Notes under the pieces: generated by a model
Database searches by the model: none
What the model saw: only the letters and a program-made list of their open reading frames with translations
Told to the model about the DNA's origin: nothing
Position numbers and translations under genes: made by a program
From: Bacteroidales bacterium UBA6117
Lineage (GTDB): Bacteria; Bacteroidota; Bacteroidia; Bacteroidales; VadinHA17
Assembly: GCA_002428385.1 (NCBI GenBank)
Contig: DIWB01000037.1
Location: forward strand, 1-40,558
DNA: 40,558 nucleotides
Direction of reading: 5' to 3'
In this document: positions 24,380 to 33,682 of the stretch, in pieces
Layout: each line of letters opens with the position of its first letter
How positions within the stretch are numbered: position 1 is the stretch's first letter

Positions 24380-26158
24380 ATGAAAACAGTTAACACAAAT
24401 CAGACCGGCAAAAAGAAAGAATTACTGGCCGGTCTTCTGCCTCTTCTTATATTCTTTACCGGCTCATTCATCTTCTTTGCGCTTCTTGCCGACTATATCG
24501 GTTTCTTTCAGGAGAAACAGTCACTTTTTGTTTTTTCGGGCGACTACCTGTTTAATACAATAAGACAACCCGGTTCTCCCCTGGTTTATCTCGGCCGCAT
24601 CCTTACAACATTCTGTTATTACCCCGTGGCGGGCGGATTTTTGATCTCACTGATAATCTGCCTGCTGATATTAATGATTTCAAAGATTATCACCCTGCTG
24701 ACCGGGAGATCCTCCATTCTTCTGCCCCTGATAGCAGGAACTGTTTTTCTAATCCTGCAGGGAAACTACCAGTATCTGGTTTATAACAACCTGGGAATAC
24801 TTCTGCAGGTTATCCTGTTTTATGTTTCAGTGAAATACCTGAAAGGCTTCCTTCCCGTGATCCTTTTCCCTTTCTGGTATCTCCTTACCGGAGGCTTTGC
24901 CTGGATCTTTGCCCTGATATATTCAGTTTACCTGATAAGGAAATCGCTGAAACAGGAGTGGCCCAAAATCGTCATCCTTTTTGCTTTCACACTTCTGTTT
25001 ATCTGGTGCCTTAAGGAATTCTTTCTCTTTTATCCGTTTTTATCCCTTGCCGTTTTTCCACTTTCCCCGGAAGATACCGGCTCACAAAAAGTACTGTTTG
25101 CCGTCGCTGCCGGATTTGTCATTCTGCTTCCCGTACTGGCTGAAATCAGAATCAGGTTACCCCTCATTTTGCGCCGGTTTGAACCGCGTAAAATGATAGT
25201 ACTTTCAGTTGCTGCAGTGTTGCTTGCAGGCATCACTGCAGTACTTCGATACAACAGGGTGTATGATGAATATTTTAAGGCGGAAAAGCTTTTCTCGCTG
25301 GGAAAATACAGGGAACTGATAAGTTATACCGACAGGCATCCATCTACAAACCGGCTGACTATTTACCTGAACAATATTGCACTCTGCGAAACAGGAAACC
25401 TGAACGAGAGACTTTTCCATTACACCCAGAGTCCCGACGGTTTGTCTCTGTTTTTGAAATGGGAAATGTACGGCGAGGTCCTTCGGCGCGGCGCTTATTT
25501 TTATTATACTACCGGAATGATTAATGAAGCCGAGCGATGGGCTTTCGAGAACATGGTGATGAAAGGAATAGCTCCGGAGGACCTTAGAATCCTGATTAAG
25601 AGTGAAATCATAAATGGCAATTATGCTGTGGCTTCAAAATACGTATCAATGCTCAGACGTACCCTGGCATACAGAAAAGAAGCTAAGGAGTACGCTTTGA
25701 TGCTGGCAGATACCACGCTTATTGACAGGCATTCTGAGCTTGGGACAAAACGGAAGGAGAAGATCGGCCATGACTTTTTCTCAATTACCGATAATCCTTA
25801 CATCAATATAGAAATGGCCTTCGCGGCTGATACTTTCAACCGTAAGCTTTATGATTACCGGATGGCCTGGCAGATGCTCACCGAAAACTATGAAGGAATT
25901 GCATCCGGGCTTGAAAGTCTCGAAAGAGTGGGATATAACAAGATACCTGTTCACATCCAGGAGGCAGCTCTTGTGAGCAGAATGTCGGGATTATCACTTT
26001 CCGGCCTGGGCGGCCTCACGATCGATCCGCAGACAGAAGCGCGGTTCACCCAGTTCCTGCAGACCTTCAGCTCATACGGTAACAACCTCAAAACAGCCCA
26101 ACCGGCCCTGAAAAAGAAGTTTGGGAATACGTTCTGGTATTACGCGTTTTATCATTAG
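24380..26158 (+). CDS. Large polytopic membrane protein with a helical-repeat C-terminus (DUF6057-like, tentative)
   Basis: I start this at ATG 24380 (592 aa); a longer frame from 24308 would overlap the previous gene and add a charged tail before the first membrane segment. The first ~300 residues carry about eight hydrophobic segments, beginning LLAGLLPLLIFFTGSFIFFA. The remaining ~290 residues are soluble and helical (YFKAEKLFSLGKYRELISYT, YYTTGMINEAERWAFENMVM), with a TPR-like look. This layout fits the Bacteroidota family I know as DUF6057, but I cannot confirm it. It is downstream of the heme-containing PD40 lipoprotein and likely in the same operon. The stop codon is directly followed by an octamer array. 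Function unknown. Confidence 0.7.
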   Translation: MKTVNTNQTGKKKELLAGLLPLLIFFTGSFIFFALLADYIGFFQEKQSLFVFSGDYLFNTIRQPGSPLVYLGRILTTFCYYPVAGGFLISLIICLLILMISKIITLLTGRSSILLPLIAGTVFLILQGNYQYLVYNNLGILLQVILFYVSVKYLKGFLPVILFPFWYLLTGGFAWIFALIYSVYLIRKSLKQEWPKIVILFAFTLLFIWCLKEFFLFYPFLSLAVFPLSPEDTGSQKVLFAVAAGFVILLPVLAEIRIRLPLILRRFEPRKMIVLSVAAVLLAGITAVLRYNRVYDEYFKAEKLFSLGKYRELISYTDRHPSTNRLTIYLNNIALCETGNLNERLFHYTQSPDGLSLFLKWEMYGEVLRRGAYFYYTTGMINEAERWAFENMVMKGIAPEDLRILIKSEIINGNYAVASKYVSMLRRTLAYRKEAKEYALMLADTTLIDRHSELGTKRKEKIGHDFFSITDNPYINIEMAFAADTFNRKLYDYRMAWQMLTENYEGIASGLESLERVGYNKIPVHIQEAALVSRMSGLSLSGLGGLTIDPQTEARFTQFLQTFSSYGNNLKTAQPALKKKFGNTFWYYAFYH

Positions 26159-26213
26159 GCGTAAAGGCATAAAGGCGTAAAGGCATAAAGGCGTAAAGGC
26201 GTAAAGGCGTGAG
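26158..26213. repeat. Octamer tandem array starting at a stop codon
   Basis: Units GCGTAAAG, GCATAAAG, GCGTAAAG, GCATAAAG, GCGTAAAG, GCGTAAAG are arranged in tandem right after the TAG of the membrane protein gene, then GCGTGAGC. This is the one array with an 8-bp period. Confidence 0.75.
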
Positions 26214-26230
26214 CCCTGTGCCCCTACGCA

Positions 26231-26256
26231 TAAAAAAGCCGGCCTCTCGGCCGGCT
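26231..26256 (-). terminator. Terminator of the SusC/SusD operon
   Basis: An 8-bp stem AGCCGGCC / GGCCGGCT with a TCTC loop (GAGA on the minus strand) is followed, on the minus strand, by a run of six Ts. It lies 46 bp after the SusD stop. It may also serve the convergent plus-strand gene less efficiently. Confidence 0.8.
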
Positions 26257-26301
26257 CTTCATATTTCCCTTTCGGGTTAAAATCCTAATACTTTTAATCT
26301 A

Positions 26302-28203
26302 CTAATTATAGCCCGGGTTCTGCTGGAGTTGAGGGGCTTTGTTCATCTCATCACGGACGATCGGCAGCCAGTAGAAATGATCGCCTCCCCATGTTCTTGC
26401 ATCAGCTCTGGCATCGAGATCATATAACCATTCAAAGTCTCCGTTGGTAAATTCCTTGACTTTCATCTCATACACATCCTCAACGACGTTTTCGAACTCC
26501 ATCCAGCGGCGCAGATCATAATAGCGGTGTCCTTCGGCGAAGAACTCGATAGCTCTTTCATGACGCAGCCACTCTCTGGCCTGTGCCTGGTCGGTGGTCA
26601 CCCTGTCGGGCAGACCGGCGCGGTTCCTTACCATGTTGAGAGCATCAAGCCCCGGCTGAAGATCAGCTCCGCCAAGTTCGATACAGGCTTCTGCATAGTT
26701 AAGAAGGACCTCTGCATAACGGAATTCAACCCAGGTATTTGTATTGTTGAAGTACTGTCCCTGTGTTGCCGGATCCATCAGTTTTTTCAGATAGTACCCG
26801 GTTTTTGTTCCGTTCCATGCTTCAATAAGTCCCTGTCTTGTATCCACACCCTGAATCTTGAGTGTACCGTCGGGATTATAAAAATGACCAGTCTGAACTT
26901 TATTGTAAGGATCGAAAGCTGCAGCATCTGATGGACGTGACTGCCATGTAGCTCCGTGATAAAGAACAATGCTATAGAAACGGGGTTCACGACCGTTATA
27001 TGGGCTCTTTAAGGGATCTGCGGCAAGTTCTGCAGCAGTAGCAGTACGAAGGTATTCACCCTGACCGTTGTCCCAAACGAACGGAGTTCCGTCAGCCATT
27101 TCAAAGCTTCTTACAGCAGGTTCTGTCGGATTGTTGTTTCCCCAGTTGTGATAACCGTTTGGCCCGTTCCAGATATTGGCACGGTTGGCATTTCCGCCTG
27201 TCAAAGCATACTGAATTCCCCAGATTGTCTCACTATTCCACTTGCCATGCTGGCTGAAAATGTTGAAATAATTATCAGCATAGGCCTGAACCTGAGAAGC
27301 TGAAAGAGGAAGAACCGGATCATCTGTCGAACCAACAAGGGAAAATACTCCATAGGTCCCGTTCATAACATCAAGAGCAGCATCACGTGCCTGCTGGAGT
27401 AGGGACTCCTGACTGCCGGTCCCGAATGAAACAAGGTTATTGGCAGGTTCATAGCCCCCGTTTGTCAGGTCGCTTGCGCAGAAAAGAAGGACCCTTGACT
27501 TAAGGGCTGCTGCTGCTGCTGCATTCGCACGGCCCTGCTCCATAGTGTAATCCTCCAGGATATCAATGGCTGACTGAATGTCAGAAAGGACAAAGGTCAG
27601 AGTAGCTTCAAGTGATGACCTGGTCACCGTCGAGAAATCCTCTCCGAGAGTCCATGGTTCACTTCTCAGAATAACACCTCCATGAGTCATAAGAAGAGTA
27701 GCATATTCGTAAGCCCTTATGAAGTATGCCTCTCCTTTCAGACGTAAGGCAAGTTCATCCTGTCCTGCAGTAAGCGGTACATCATCAATGTTTCCCAGAA
27801 TTGTATTAAGGTTCTGGATATTGCTGTAAAGGTGTGGCCAGCGCAGGTAGCCTCCATGACTCGTATTAGCGAAGAATCCCATCTGGTCGGGGCTCTGAGT
27901 GCCTTTTAAATTAACGTAGTTAGCCGGCCTGTGGATGCAAAGTGTCTGGTCTGTAGCTGAAGATAGCAGGTCTTCACGCATTCCCAGAACACCATTGTTG
28001 TCACTGGTCATCGTAGTGGAATTCTGGATTCCTCCCATCCTGTCGTAGCATTTACCAAGATAGGCTTTTACCACATTAATGTCTGAGAAAACCACCTGAT
28101 CGTTAAAAGAGTCCACCGATTGTTTGTCGAGCACGTCATCGCACGACGTGACCGGCAGCATCAGTATCGCTATTGCAATGATATAATTAAATACTTTTTT
28201 CAT
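26302..28203 (-). CDS. SusD/RagB-family surface glycan-binding lipoprotein
   Basis: This 633-aa lipoprotein (lipobox PVTSC, Cys21) has the SusD order of features. An N-terminal helical region has FSDINVVKAYLGKCYDRMGG, then LKGEAYFIRAYEYATLLMTHGG with the RagB/SusD TPR-like helices. Late motifs include YFNNTNTWVEFRYAEVLLNYAEA and HERAIEFFAEGHRYYDLRRW near residue 560, and it ends YWLPIVRDEMNKAPQLQQNPGY. It binds glycans or other polymers at the cell surface and caps the SusC channel encoded 29 bp upstream. No glycoside hydrolase or regulator lies next to the pair, so its substrate is unknown. Confidence 0.95.
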   Translation of the reverse strand: MKKVFNYIIAIAILMLPVTSCDDVLDKQSVDSFNDQVVFSDINVVKAYLGKCYDRMGGIQNSTTMTSDNNGVLGMREDLLSSATDQTLCIHRPANYVNLKGTQSPDQMGFFANTSHGGYLRWPHLYSNIQNLNTILGNIDDVPLTAGQDELALRLKGEAYFIRAYEYATLLMTHGGVILRSEPWTLGEDFSTVTRSSLEATLTFVLSDIQSAIDILEDYTMEQGRANAAAAAALKSRVLLFCASDLTNGGYEPANNLVSFGTGSQESLLQQARDAALDVMNGTYGVFSLVGSTDDPVLPLSASQVQAYADNYFNIFSQHGKWNSETIWGIQYALTGGNANRANIWNGPNGYHNWGNNNPTEPAVRSFEMADGTPFVWDNGQGEYLRTATAAELAADPLKSPYNGREPRFYSIVLYHGATWQSRPSDAAAFDPYNKVQTGHFYNPDGTLKIQGVDTRQGLIEAWNGTKTGYYLKKLMDPATQGQYFNNTNTWVEFRYAEVLLNYAEACIELGGADLQPGLDALNMVRNRAGLPDRVTTDQAQAREWLRHERAIEFFAEGHRYYDLRRWMEFENVVEDVYEMKVKEFTNGDFEWLYDLDARADARTWGGDHFYWLPIVRDEMNKAPQLQQNPGYN

Positions 28204-28232
28204 ATTTTACAGTATAAATATTTCTCAATCAG

Positions 28233-31200
28233 TTAAAACGTAATATTCGCTCCTATTGCATAAGTCTTCAGGAGAGGATAGGCGCCACCGCCACTTGTAC
28301 CTTCCGGGTCAAATTTCTTTGTTCCTGTCCAGAGAAGAGCTACGTTGTTACCCGATACATAAACACTGGCCCTTGAGATACCCAGGCCTCTGTACAGATT
28401 CTGAGGAAGGGTATAGGTAAGTACCACGTTCTTCAGACGGCAGTATGCGGTGTTGTCATACCAGTAGCTGCTTGGGTTGTCATCAATATTCCAGTAGTAA
28501 TCCTGCCTGTTGTATGCCCTGGCAATATTCGTATTGGTATTAGTAGGAGTCCACCTGTTGTCATAGGTCCACTGGAAATAGTTTCCTGCTTCTCCCCTTC
28601 TGTTATCATAATAGTTTCTTCTCAGGAATTTGCCTTGCCCCTGAATTTGTGCCTGAAATGAGAAATCCTTCCATGTGGCCTCAACAGTAACTCCGTAAAA
28701 CGATTCAGGAGAATCAGTGTTATCGAAAAGTATCCTGTCATCGCTGTTTATGACTCCGTCTGCCTTAACATCCTCGAAAATCACGTCACCCGGTTTTGCG
28801 TTTGTCCAGTGAGGATACTCGAGAGCTGCCTCGTCGGCAAAAATCCCTATAGCATTGTACATAAGTGTTGATCCGTAAGGATGTCCTGTACGTACCTGCC
28901 ATGGAACAGTTCTTTCAGGCTCATCGTAGAAGACGATCTTGTTTCTTGCAAATCCGTAGTTACCTGTGATATCGATTCTCAAGTCTGAACTAAGGCTCTT
29001 GTGGAAACCGGCTTCGATTTCAAAACCTTTATTATCAACCTGACCAATGTTTTCGTTCGGAAGCGTAAGGCCTGTAAAGTTTGGCACCGACGCATCCCTG
29101 GCTGTCAGGATATCCTCCCTTTTATTAAAGAAGTAATCAAAGTTAAGAGAGATCAGGTCATTGAACCATTTTGAATCAAATCCGATGTTGCGGGTTGTCT
29201 GTGTTTCCCATGTGATGTTAGGGTTGGCAACCGAAGGAGGACCAACAACTGTTTCGATTGACGATCCTGTACCGAATACCATTCCCGGACCGAGACCAAA
29301 TTTGTTCATATACTGGAAGGGATCTCCCGGGTCCATACCCATTTTCCCGTATGACCCTCTCAGCTTGAAGTAGTTGATAAACCCAAGGTTGTTCTTCCAG
29401 AAATCTTCTTCAGATGCCCTCCATCCTACAAGGAATCCGGGGAAGTTGCCCCAGCGGCCGTCTTCGGGGAATTTAAGAGAACCGTCGCGGCGGAACACTA
29501 CCTCAGCAAGATATTTGCCCTTATAGTCGTAAGTTGCCCTTCCAATAAGGGATTTCCTTGCATAAATGGTACTGAAGCCGGATGTGTTTTTATCCTGGTC
29601 AGCGCCTGCATCCATCGTTTGGATAAGGGAAGAAATATAATACTGCCTGAAACCGACCAGACGGTTGTAATCATTTGTGTACTGCTCATATCCTGCATAC
29701 AGCGTAAGGTTGTGACCGCCAAACTGTTTCTGATACATAGCGTTAAAGTTCGCGGTCTGGTTTATGGTCCTGTCGTATCTTTCATTATTCTGGGGTGATG
29801 AAAGACCCCTGAGGGTTGGCGTCAAAGGCATGCTGGTTATATATCCCTGGGAATTGCGCACTGCATTGTCCCACTGCGGATAATACAACACCCATGGCTT
29901 ATAGAATGCCTTCTGATAATAATTGGTCAGGTCAAAGCTGAATGAGCCTGTGAAAGAGAGTCCTTTCACAAACGGAACCGTTATTGTCGAGCTCAGGGTA
30001 TTCAGCAGTCTGTATGTTTTCTGGTCGTTCTTGCCGGCAGAGAAAGTTGATGTCTCAACAGGGTTATCCCCGTACTCAATGTCCGGGCCTGGTTCGCCTG
30101 TGGGCCAGAATGACCAGTTAGTCGGAACCAGACGGGTTGCCTGTCCGACAATTGCATCGGCAGATTTATACGGATAAACACGATTTACCATGAATCCGGC
30201 AATATCAATGTTTGTTTTTAACCAGTCGGTAATAGGCATTTCAACCTTTGTACGGATGTTGTATTGCTTGTATTTGGTTGATGAAGCTTTGTAAATGGCA
30301 TCATCGGTCTTATAACCAAGAGAAACGTAGTAAGTCATTCCCCTGTTTCCGCCGTCAATTGAAAGAGTATGCTTGGATGTTCCGGTCCATTTCTCGATAA
30401 GGTCACCATACCAGTCGGTATCGGGATGTTCCCATGGATCTTCACCTGATGCAAAAAGAGCGATATCCTCATCACTATACCTGCGTTCTTTACCGTTAGC
30501 AACCTGATATTCGGAAAGCATGGTGGCATACTCAGCTGCATTGGTTACATCAGGAATGATGGTCGGTGTCATGAAGCCCTGGTAGAACTGGTAGTTCAGC
30601 CTGGGTCTGCCTTCCTGCCCTTTTTTGGTAGTGATAAGGATAACACCGTTGGCAGCTGTTGCACCATAGATTGCAGCAGAAGCATCTTTCAGAACAGACA
30701 GGCTCTCAATATCTGCCGGATCAAGTTCATCCATTGAACGACCCTGAACACCGTCGATAATTATGAGTGGGTTGGTATATCCATCATTTAATGCCCCGAG
30801 AGTTGAACGTCCGCGGATCATGATTCTCGGAGTCTGCTGACCTGGTTCACCGCTGCCCTGCATGATAGTGGTACCGGGAAGACGTCCGGAAATTGCATTG
30901 TTAATGTTGGCAGCAGGAATCTGTGCCAATCCTTCTCCTGAAAGAGAAGTAACGGAACCGACAACGTTTGCACGTTTCTGGGTGGTATAACCCACAACAA
31001 CAACCTCGTCAAGGTCAGTCACTTCCTGGGCAAGAACCATATCGACGACAGCCCTGCTTCCGATTACCACTTCCTGGCTGACGTAGCCAATGAAAGAAAA
31101 GACAAGGGTTGCGGACCTGTCGACATTTGCAATGGAATATTTTCCTGCAATGTCGGTTATGGCGCCCTGGCTGGTCCCCTTAACCTGAATGTTCACACCC

Positions 31201-31397
31201 GGCATTGCATCGCCGGTTGCGGCATCGGTTACGGTACCTGACACGGTTGCCTGTTGCGGATCATCTGCTGCAAGCGAATAAGCAGGCATCGCCAGGCCGC
31301 AGAACAAAAGAAATACCACAATTTTCACAGGCAGTAGCAACCTGCGAAAACTTACATCTGGCCTTTGGGACCAAAAGCAGTTGGGAGTTTTTTTCAT
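28233..31397 (-). CDS. SusC/RagA-family TonB-dependent outer-membrane transporter
   Basis: This 1054-aa protein has a long leader (cleavage near residue 43, SLAADD) and then a carboxypeptidase-regulatory-like domain (ATVSGTVTDAATGDAMPGVN at about 50-69). The TonB-box region LDEVVVVGYTTQKRANVVGS is near 130. The plug carries the SusC signature PLIIIDGVQGRSMDELDPAD and SLSVLKDASAAIYGATAANG near 235, and a large C-terminal barrel ends in ANITF. It imports SusD-captured ligands using TonB energy. It is the first gene of a two-gene operon; no sigma/anti-sigma pair or hybrid two-component regulator is seen nearby. The usual FecR-interacting STN domain is not evident at the N-terminus. Confidence 0.95.
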   Translation of the reverse strand: MKKTPNCFWSQRPDVSFRRLLLPVKIVVFLLFCGLAMPAYSLAADDPQQATVSGTVTDAATGDAMPGVNIQVKGTSQGAITDIAGKYSIANVDRSATLVFSFIGYVSQEVVIGSRAVVDMVLAQEVTDLDEVVVVGYTTQKRANVVGSVTSLSGEGLAQIPAANINNAISGRLPGTTIMQGSGEPGQQTPRIMIRGRSTLGALNDGYTNPLIIIDGVQGRSMDELDPADIESLSVLKDASAAIYGATAANGVILITTKKGQEGRPRLNYQFYQGFMTPTIIPDVTNAAEYATMLSEYQVANGKERRYSDEDIALFASGEDPWEHPDTDWYGDLIEKWTGTSKHTLSIDGGNRGMTYYVSLGYKTDDAIYKASSTKYKQYNIRTKVEMPITDWLKTNIDIAGFMVNRVYPYKSADAIVGQATRLVPTNWSFWPTGEPGPDIEYGDNPVETSTFSAGKNDQKTYRLLNTLSSTITVPFVKGLSFTGSFSFDLTNYYQKAFYKPWVLYYPQWDNAVRNSQGYITSMPLTPTLRGLSSPQNNERYDRTINQTANFNAMYQKQFGGHNLTLYAGYEQYTNDYNRLVGFRQYYISSLIQTMDAGADQDKNTSGFSTIYARKSLIGRATYDYKGKYLAEVVFRRDGSLKFPEDGRWGNFPGFLVGWRASEEDFWKNNLGFINYFKLRGSYGKMGMDPGDPFQYMNKFGLGPGMVFGTGSSIETVVGPPSVANPNITWETQTTRNIGFDSKWFNDLISLNFDYFFNKREDILTARDASVPNFTGLTLPNENIGQVDNKGFEIEAGFHKSLSSDLRIDITGNYGFARNKIVFYDEPERTVPWQVRTGHPYGSTLMYNAIGIFADEAALEYPHWTNAKPGDVIFEDVKADGVINSDDRILFDNTDSPESFYGVTVEATWKDFSFQAQIQGQGKFLRRNYYDNRRGEAGNYFQWTYDNRWTPTNTNTNIARAYNRQDYYWNIDDNPSSYWYDNTAYCRLKNVVLTYTLPQNLYRGLGISRASVYVSGNNVALLWTGTKKFDPEGTSGGGAYPLLKTYAIGANITF

Positions 31398-32003
31398 ACT
31401 GTTACACTGTTAGTTAGTTAGTTAAAAGAAAGATAGATATTAGGATTGCTCAATTGGTTACGGGCTTTGCCCTCTGAAGCTTCAGCGAAAGAGGGTTGCG
31501 GGTTAAAAGGTTCAAGGTTCAAGGTTCAAGGTTCATCGTTCATCGTTCATGGTTCATCTTTACTGGTTACTGGCTTTGCCCGCCGTAGCTTTCTTCGACC
31601 ACCGAAACGTAGTGAAGGTGATAGCGGAGGCTGGTTGCTGGTTATTTTAATATAGATGCATTCTGACGGTTAATGGTTGCTTCTCTCATTGATCCTCCTA
31701 TGGGATCCGGTATTATTTACAGATTTCATTTTGCCCGGAGCTTGCCTTTATTCCTTAATTATATAGTTATATTGTTAATAAACAACATGTTAAGAGTATT
31801 AAGTGTAAATATTACACTCATTACTCTGCTTTTTCTTCCTTTGATTTTTATTTATGTTCTCAGACAAAATTATGGTTTTAGGTCAGCCGGGTCAGCGCTC
31901 TTAAAAAATGTTAAAAACATTGCAATTTAAATAACTTGTTATTCAAATGCAAGTTTGTTTTGACAATTTTATTTTCCCTGAAATGTTAAAAGGCGTTAAA
32001 TCC
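31398..32003. other. Intergenic region upstream of susC-like gene
   Basis: About 600 bp without a convincing gene. From the left it holds TTAG repeats just upstream of the SusC start, the composite repeat at 31456-31645, and then an AT-rich stretch. An 85-codon frame at 31673-31930 has a hydrophobic middle but no start context or family likeness, and I leave it out. Confidence 0.6.
31456..31645. repeat. Composite repeat: heptamers flanked by two hairpin units
   Basis: GGTTACGGGCTTTGCCC (31456) and GGTTACTGGCTTTGCCC (31564) each lead into a hairpin-forming unit: CCCTCT/AGAGGG around GAAGCTTC in the first, CGCCGTAGC/GCGGAGGC in the second. Between them AAGGTTC four times, ATCGTTC twice, ATGGTTC, ATCTTTA, CTGGTTA keep 7-bp phase. 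CTGGTTG and CTGGTTA close the block at about 31630-31645. Confidence 0.65.
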
Positions 32004-33542
32004 TCATTCTGAAGCAGAAAGATTTCCGGTCTTTTCATCAAACTCGCAGACTACCCTGAATCCTACATTGAAACAGTCGGAATACCACCAGATACTTTTT
32101 GGAATCTGGGGGTCAGTCCTGAGCCATGCCTCAGTCCTGGTATAGTCACGTGCGGCATTTCTGAGCAGCCCCGCCGCGTTCAGGAAGGAGCCTCCCCTTA
32201 CTACATGCTCCTCTCCGGTTTCCGGTCCTTTGGGATCTATGAGAACACCGGCCGGATACTGACTGTAGGCATCAGGCTGATACCAGTCTGAACAGAACTC
32301 GGCTACGTTCCCCAGCATATTCTTCAGCCCGAAGGGATTGGCCTTCACAAAATCGGGTGTCTGAGTCTTTGAAGGACTGTTCTCCTTATATATTACAAAG
32401 GTATTGATGACTGTGGTATCGTTTTTGGATAGTTTGGCCCTCAGACCTGTCTTTTCAAATTTCTTCGGATCGCCTTCAAAGAAATATGGCCCCTGGTTAC
32501 CGGCACGGCAGGCATATTCCCACTCGGCCTCGGTAGGCAGACGGTAAGTCTTTCCGGTAACCTGTGAAAGCCATCTGCAGTATGTTTCGGCAGCATGATG
32601 AGTGAACGATATTGCCGGTCTTTGCCCCAAACCCCAGCCCTGATCAGGCTGGCCATAGGGCGGAGTAGCACCTGATATTGCATCCACATCTGCACCCGAT
32701 GACATGCCGCTCCTCAGTCCTTCAGTATCGGTCGAACGACCTTCTGCTGAGGTCTGTGCATAAAAGGCCAGATACTCATCCCAGGTAACCTCAACCTCAG
32801 CCATAAAGAAGGGACTTATCTCCACATCCCTTACCGGTCCTTCGTCGGGCCTCCTGTAGGGTTCATCTTCCGGGCTGCCCAACTTGAATGTACCTCCGGG
32901 GATCGCAACCATGTTGAAGGAGATCGGTGATCCCGGTATCTTCTCGGTAAAACTGGTTAATCCGGTTACCAGTGCCGGTTCAGTGAAAATCTCTTTCGGG
33001 GCCGATGAGACGCTTCCGAAGGTGGTGTTGCTTCCATGGGTGTAACCCTCTATGTAATGTCCTGCATTGAGATGGCAGTTGATACAGTGAAGATCGGGAC
33101 TCTCTTCCTGCTGTGTATAGTAAAGGTGTGCATCCTCCCCTTCCTTGGTAAGCTCCGGGGGAAAGAGATTCTCGTGGCACTTTAGGCAACTGCTGTTAAA
33201 GACATGTCCGCGTGCAATCTCCAGCCTTCCTCTCTCATTCCAGTCGAAGGATGCTGAATCCTTGGTATAGAAACTCCAGAGGTCGCGAAGACCGGTAGTT
33301 CCCTTAACCCATAGATAGCCCTGCCCCTTGGGAGGCAGATGGCACTCTACGCATGCAACCCGGTATCCGCTGTTCGTTTCATAATGAACCGAACTCTTCC
33401 AGCTCATATCGGCCGCCGGATGAATATGACACGACTGGCAGTATTCATTCGTCGATGTGCTGTCAAGCGCCTTTCCGGCACCAAGTATAATTATAATACC
33501 CACTATCAGGCCGGGCGTGAACCATAACAGGAATTTCTTCAT
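32004..33542 (-). CDS. Fusion of a NapC/NrfH-like tetraheme cytochrome c with a SUMF (FGE-sulfatase) domain
   Basis: This 512-aa protein begins with a membrane anchor (residues about 4-24) and four CxxCH motifs: CQSCH at 35-39, CVECH at 64-68, CLKCH at 119-123 and CINCH at 153-157. The first part thus looks like a NapC/NrfH quinol dehydrogenase. From about residue 205 a SUMF domain follows: MVAIPGGTFKLGSPEDE, TYRLPTEAEWEYACRAG, GLKNMLGNVAEFCSDWY, VVRGGSFLNAAGLLRNAARD and NVGFRVVCEF. The paired active-site cysteines of formylglycine-generating enzyme (in the RGGS-x-C-x4-C region) are absent, so it probably does not make formylglycine. Anchored at the periplasmic face, it may pass quinol electrons to the SUMF domain or a partner. 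It stands alone on its strand. Confidence 0.85.
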   Translation of the reverse strand: MKKFLLWFTPGLIVGIIIILGAGKALDSTSTNEYCQSCHIHPAADMSWKSSVHYETNSGYRVACVECHLPPKGQGYLWVKGTTGLRDLWSFYTKDSASFDWNERGRLEIARGHVFNSSCLKCHENLFPPELTKEGEDAHLYYTQQEESPDLHCINCHLNAGHYIEGYTHGSNTTFGSVSSAPKEIFTEPALVTGLTSFTEKIPGSPISFNMVAIPGGTFKLGSPEDEPYRRPDEGPVRDVEISPFFMAEVEVTWDEYLAFYAQTSAEGRSTDTEGLRSGMSSGADVDAISGATPPYGQPDQGWGLGQRPAISFTHHAAETYCRWLSQVTGKTYRLPTEAEWEYACRAGNQGPYFFEGDPKKFEKTGLRAKLSKNDTTVINTFVIYKENSPSKTQTPDFVKANPFGLKNMLGNVAEFCSDWYQPDAYSQYPAGVLIDPKGPETGEEHVVRGGSFLNAAGLLRNAARDYTRTEAWLRTDPQIPKSIWWYSDCFNVGFRVVCEFDEKTGNLSASE

Positions 33543-33654
33543 ATTAAATAAATGAGGTTGTCAAGATAAAAAAATAATCAATATCCCCGAACAGCGCCTG
33601 ATTTTTTAACCTTGCTGCCCGGGCAGACAGGACTGCGTGATGCCCGTAATTTAT

Positions 33655-33662
33655 TACTTTTG
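33655..33662 (+). promoter_or_regulatory. -7 promoter element of the fusion hydrolase gene
   Basis: TACTTTTG matches TAnnTTTG and lies 20 bp before the ATG at 33683. No TTTG is seen at the usual -33 spacing. Confidence 0.45.
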
Positions 33663-33682
33663 TGAATTAACAACAGAATAAA

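Noticed and set aside
31673..31930. An 85-codon hydrophobic frame in the intergenic region before the SusC gene
   Set aside because: AT-rich DNA often gives such hydrophobic frames; no promoter, family likeness or codon pattern supports it.
32004..33542. Active formylglycine-generating enzyme
   Set aside because: The paired cysteines in the RGGS region are replaced (FLNAAGLLRN), and no sulfatase gene is in the window.
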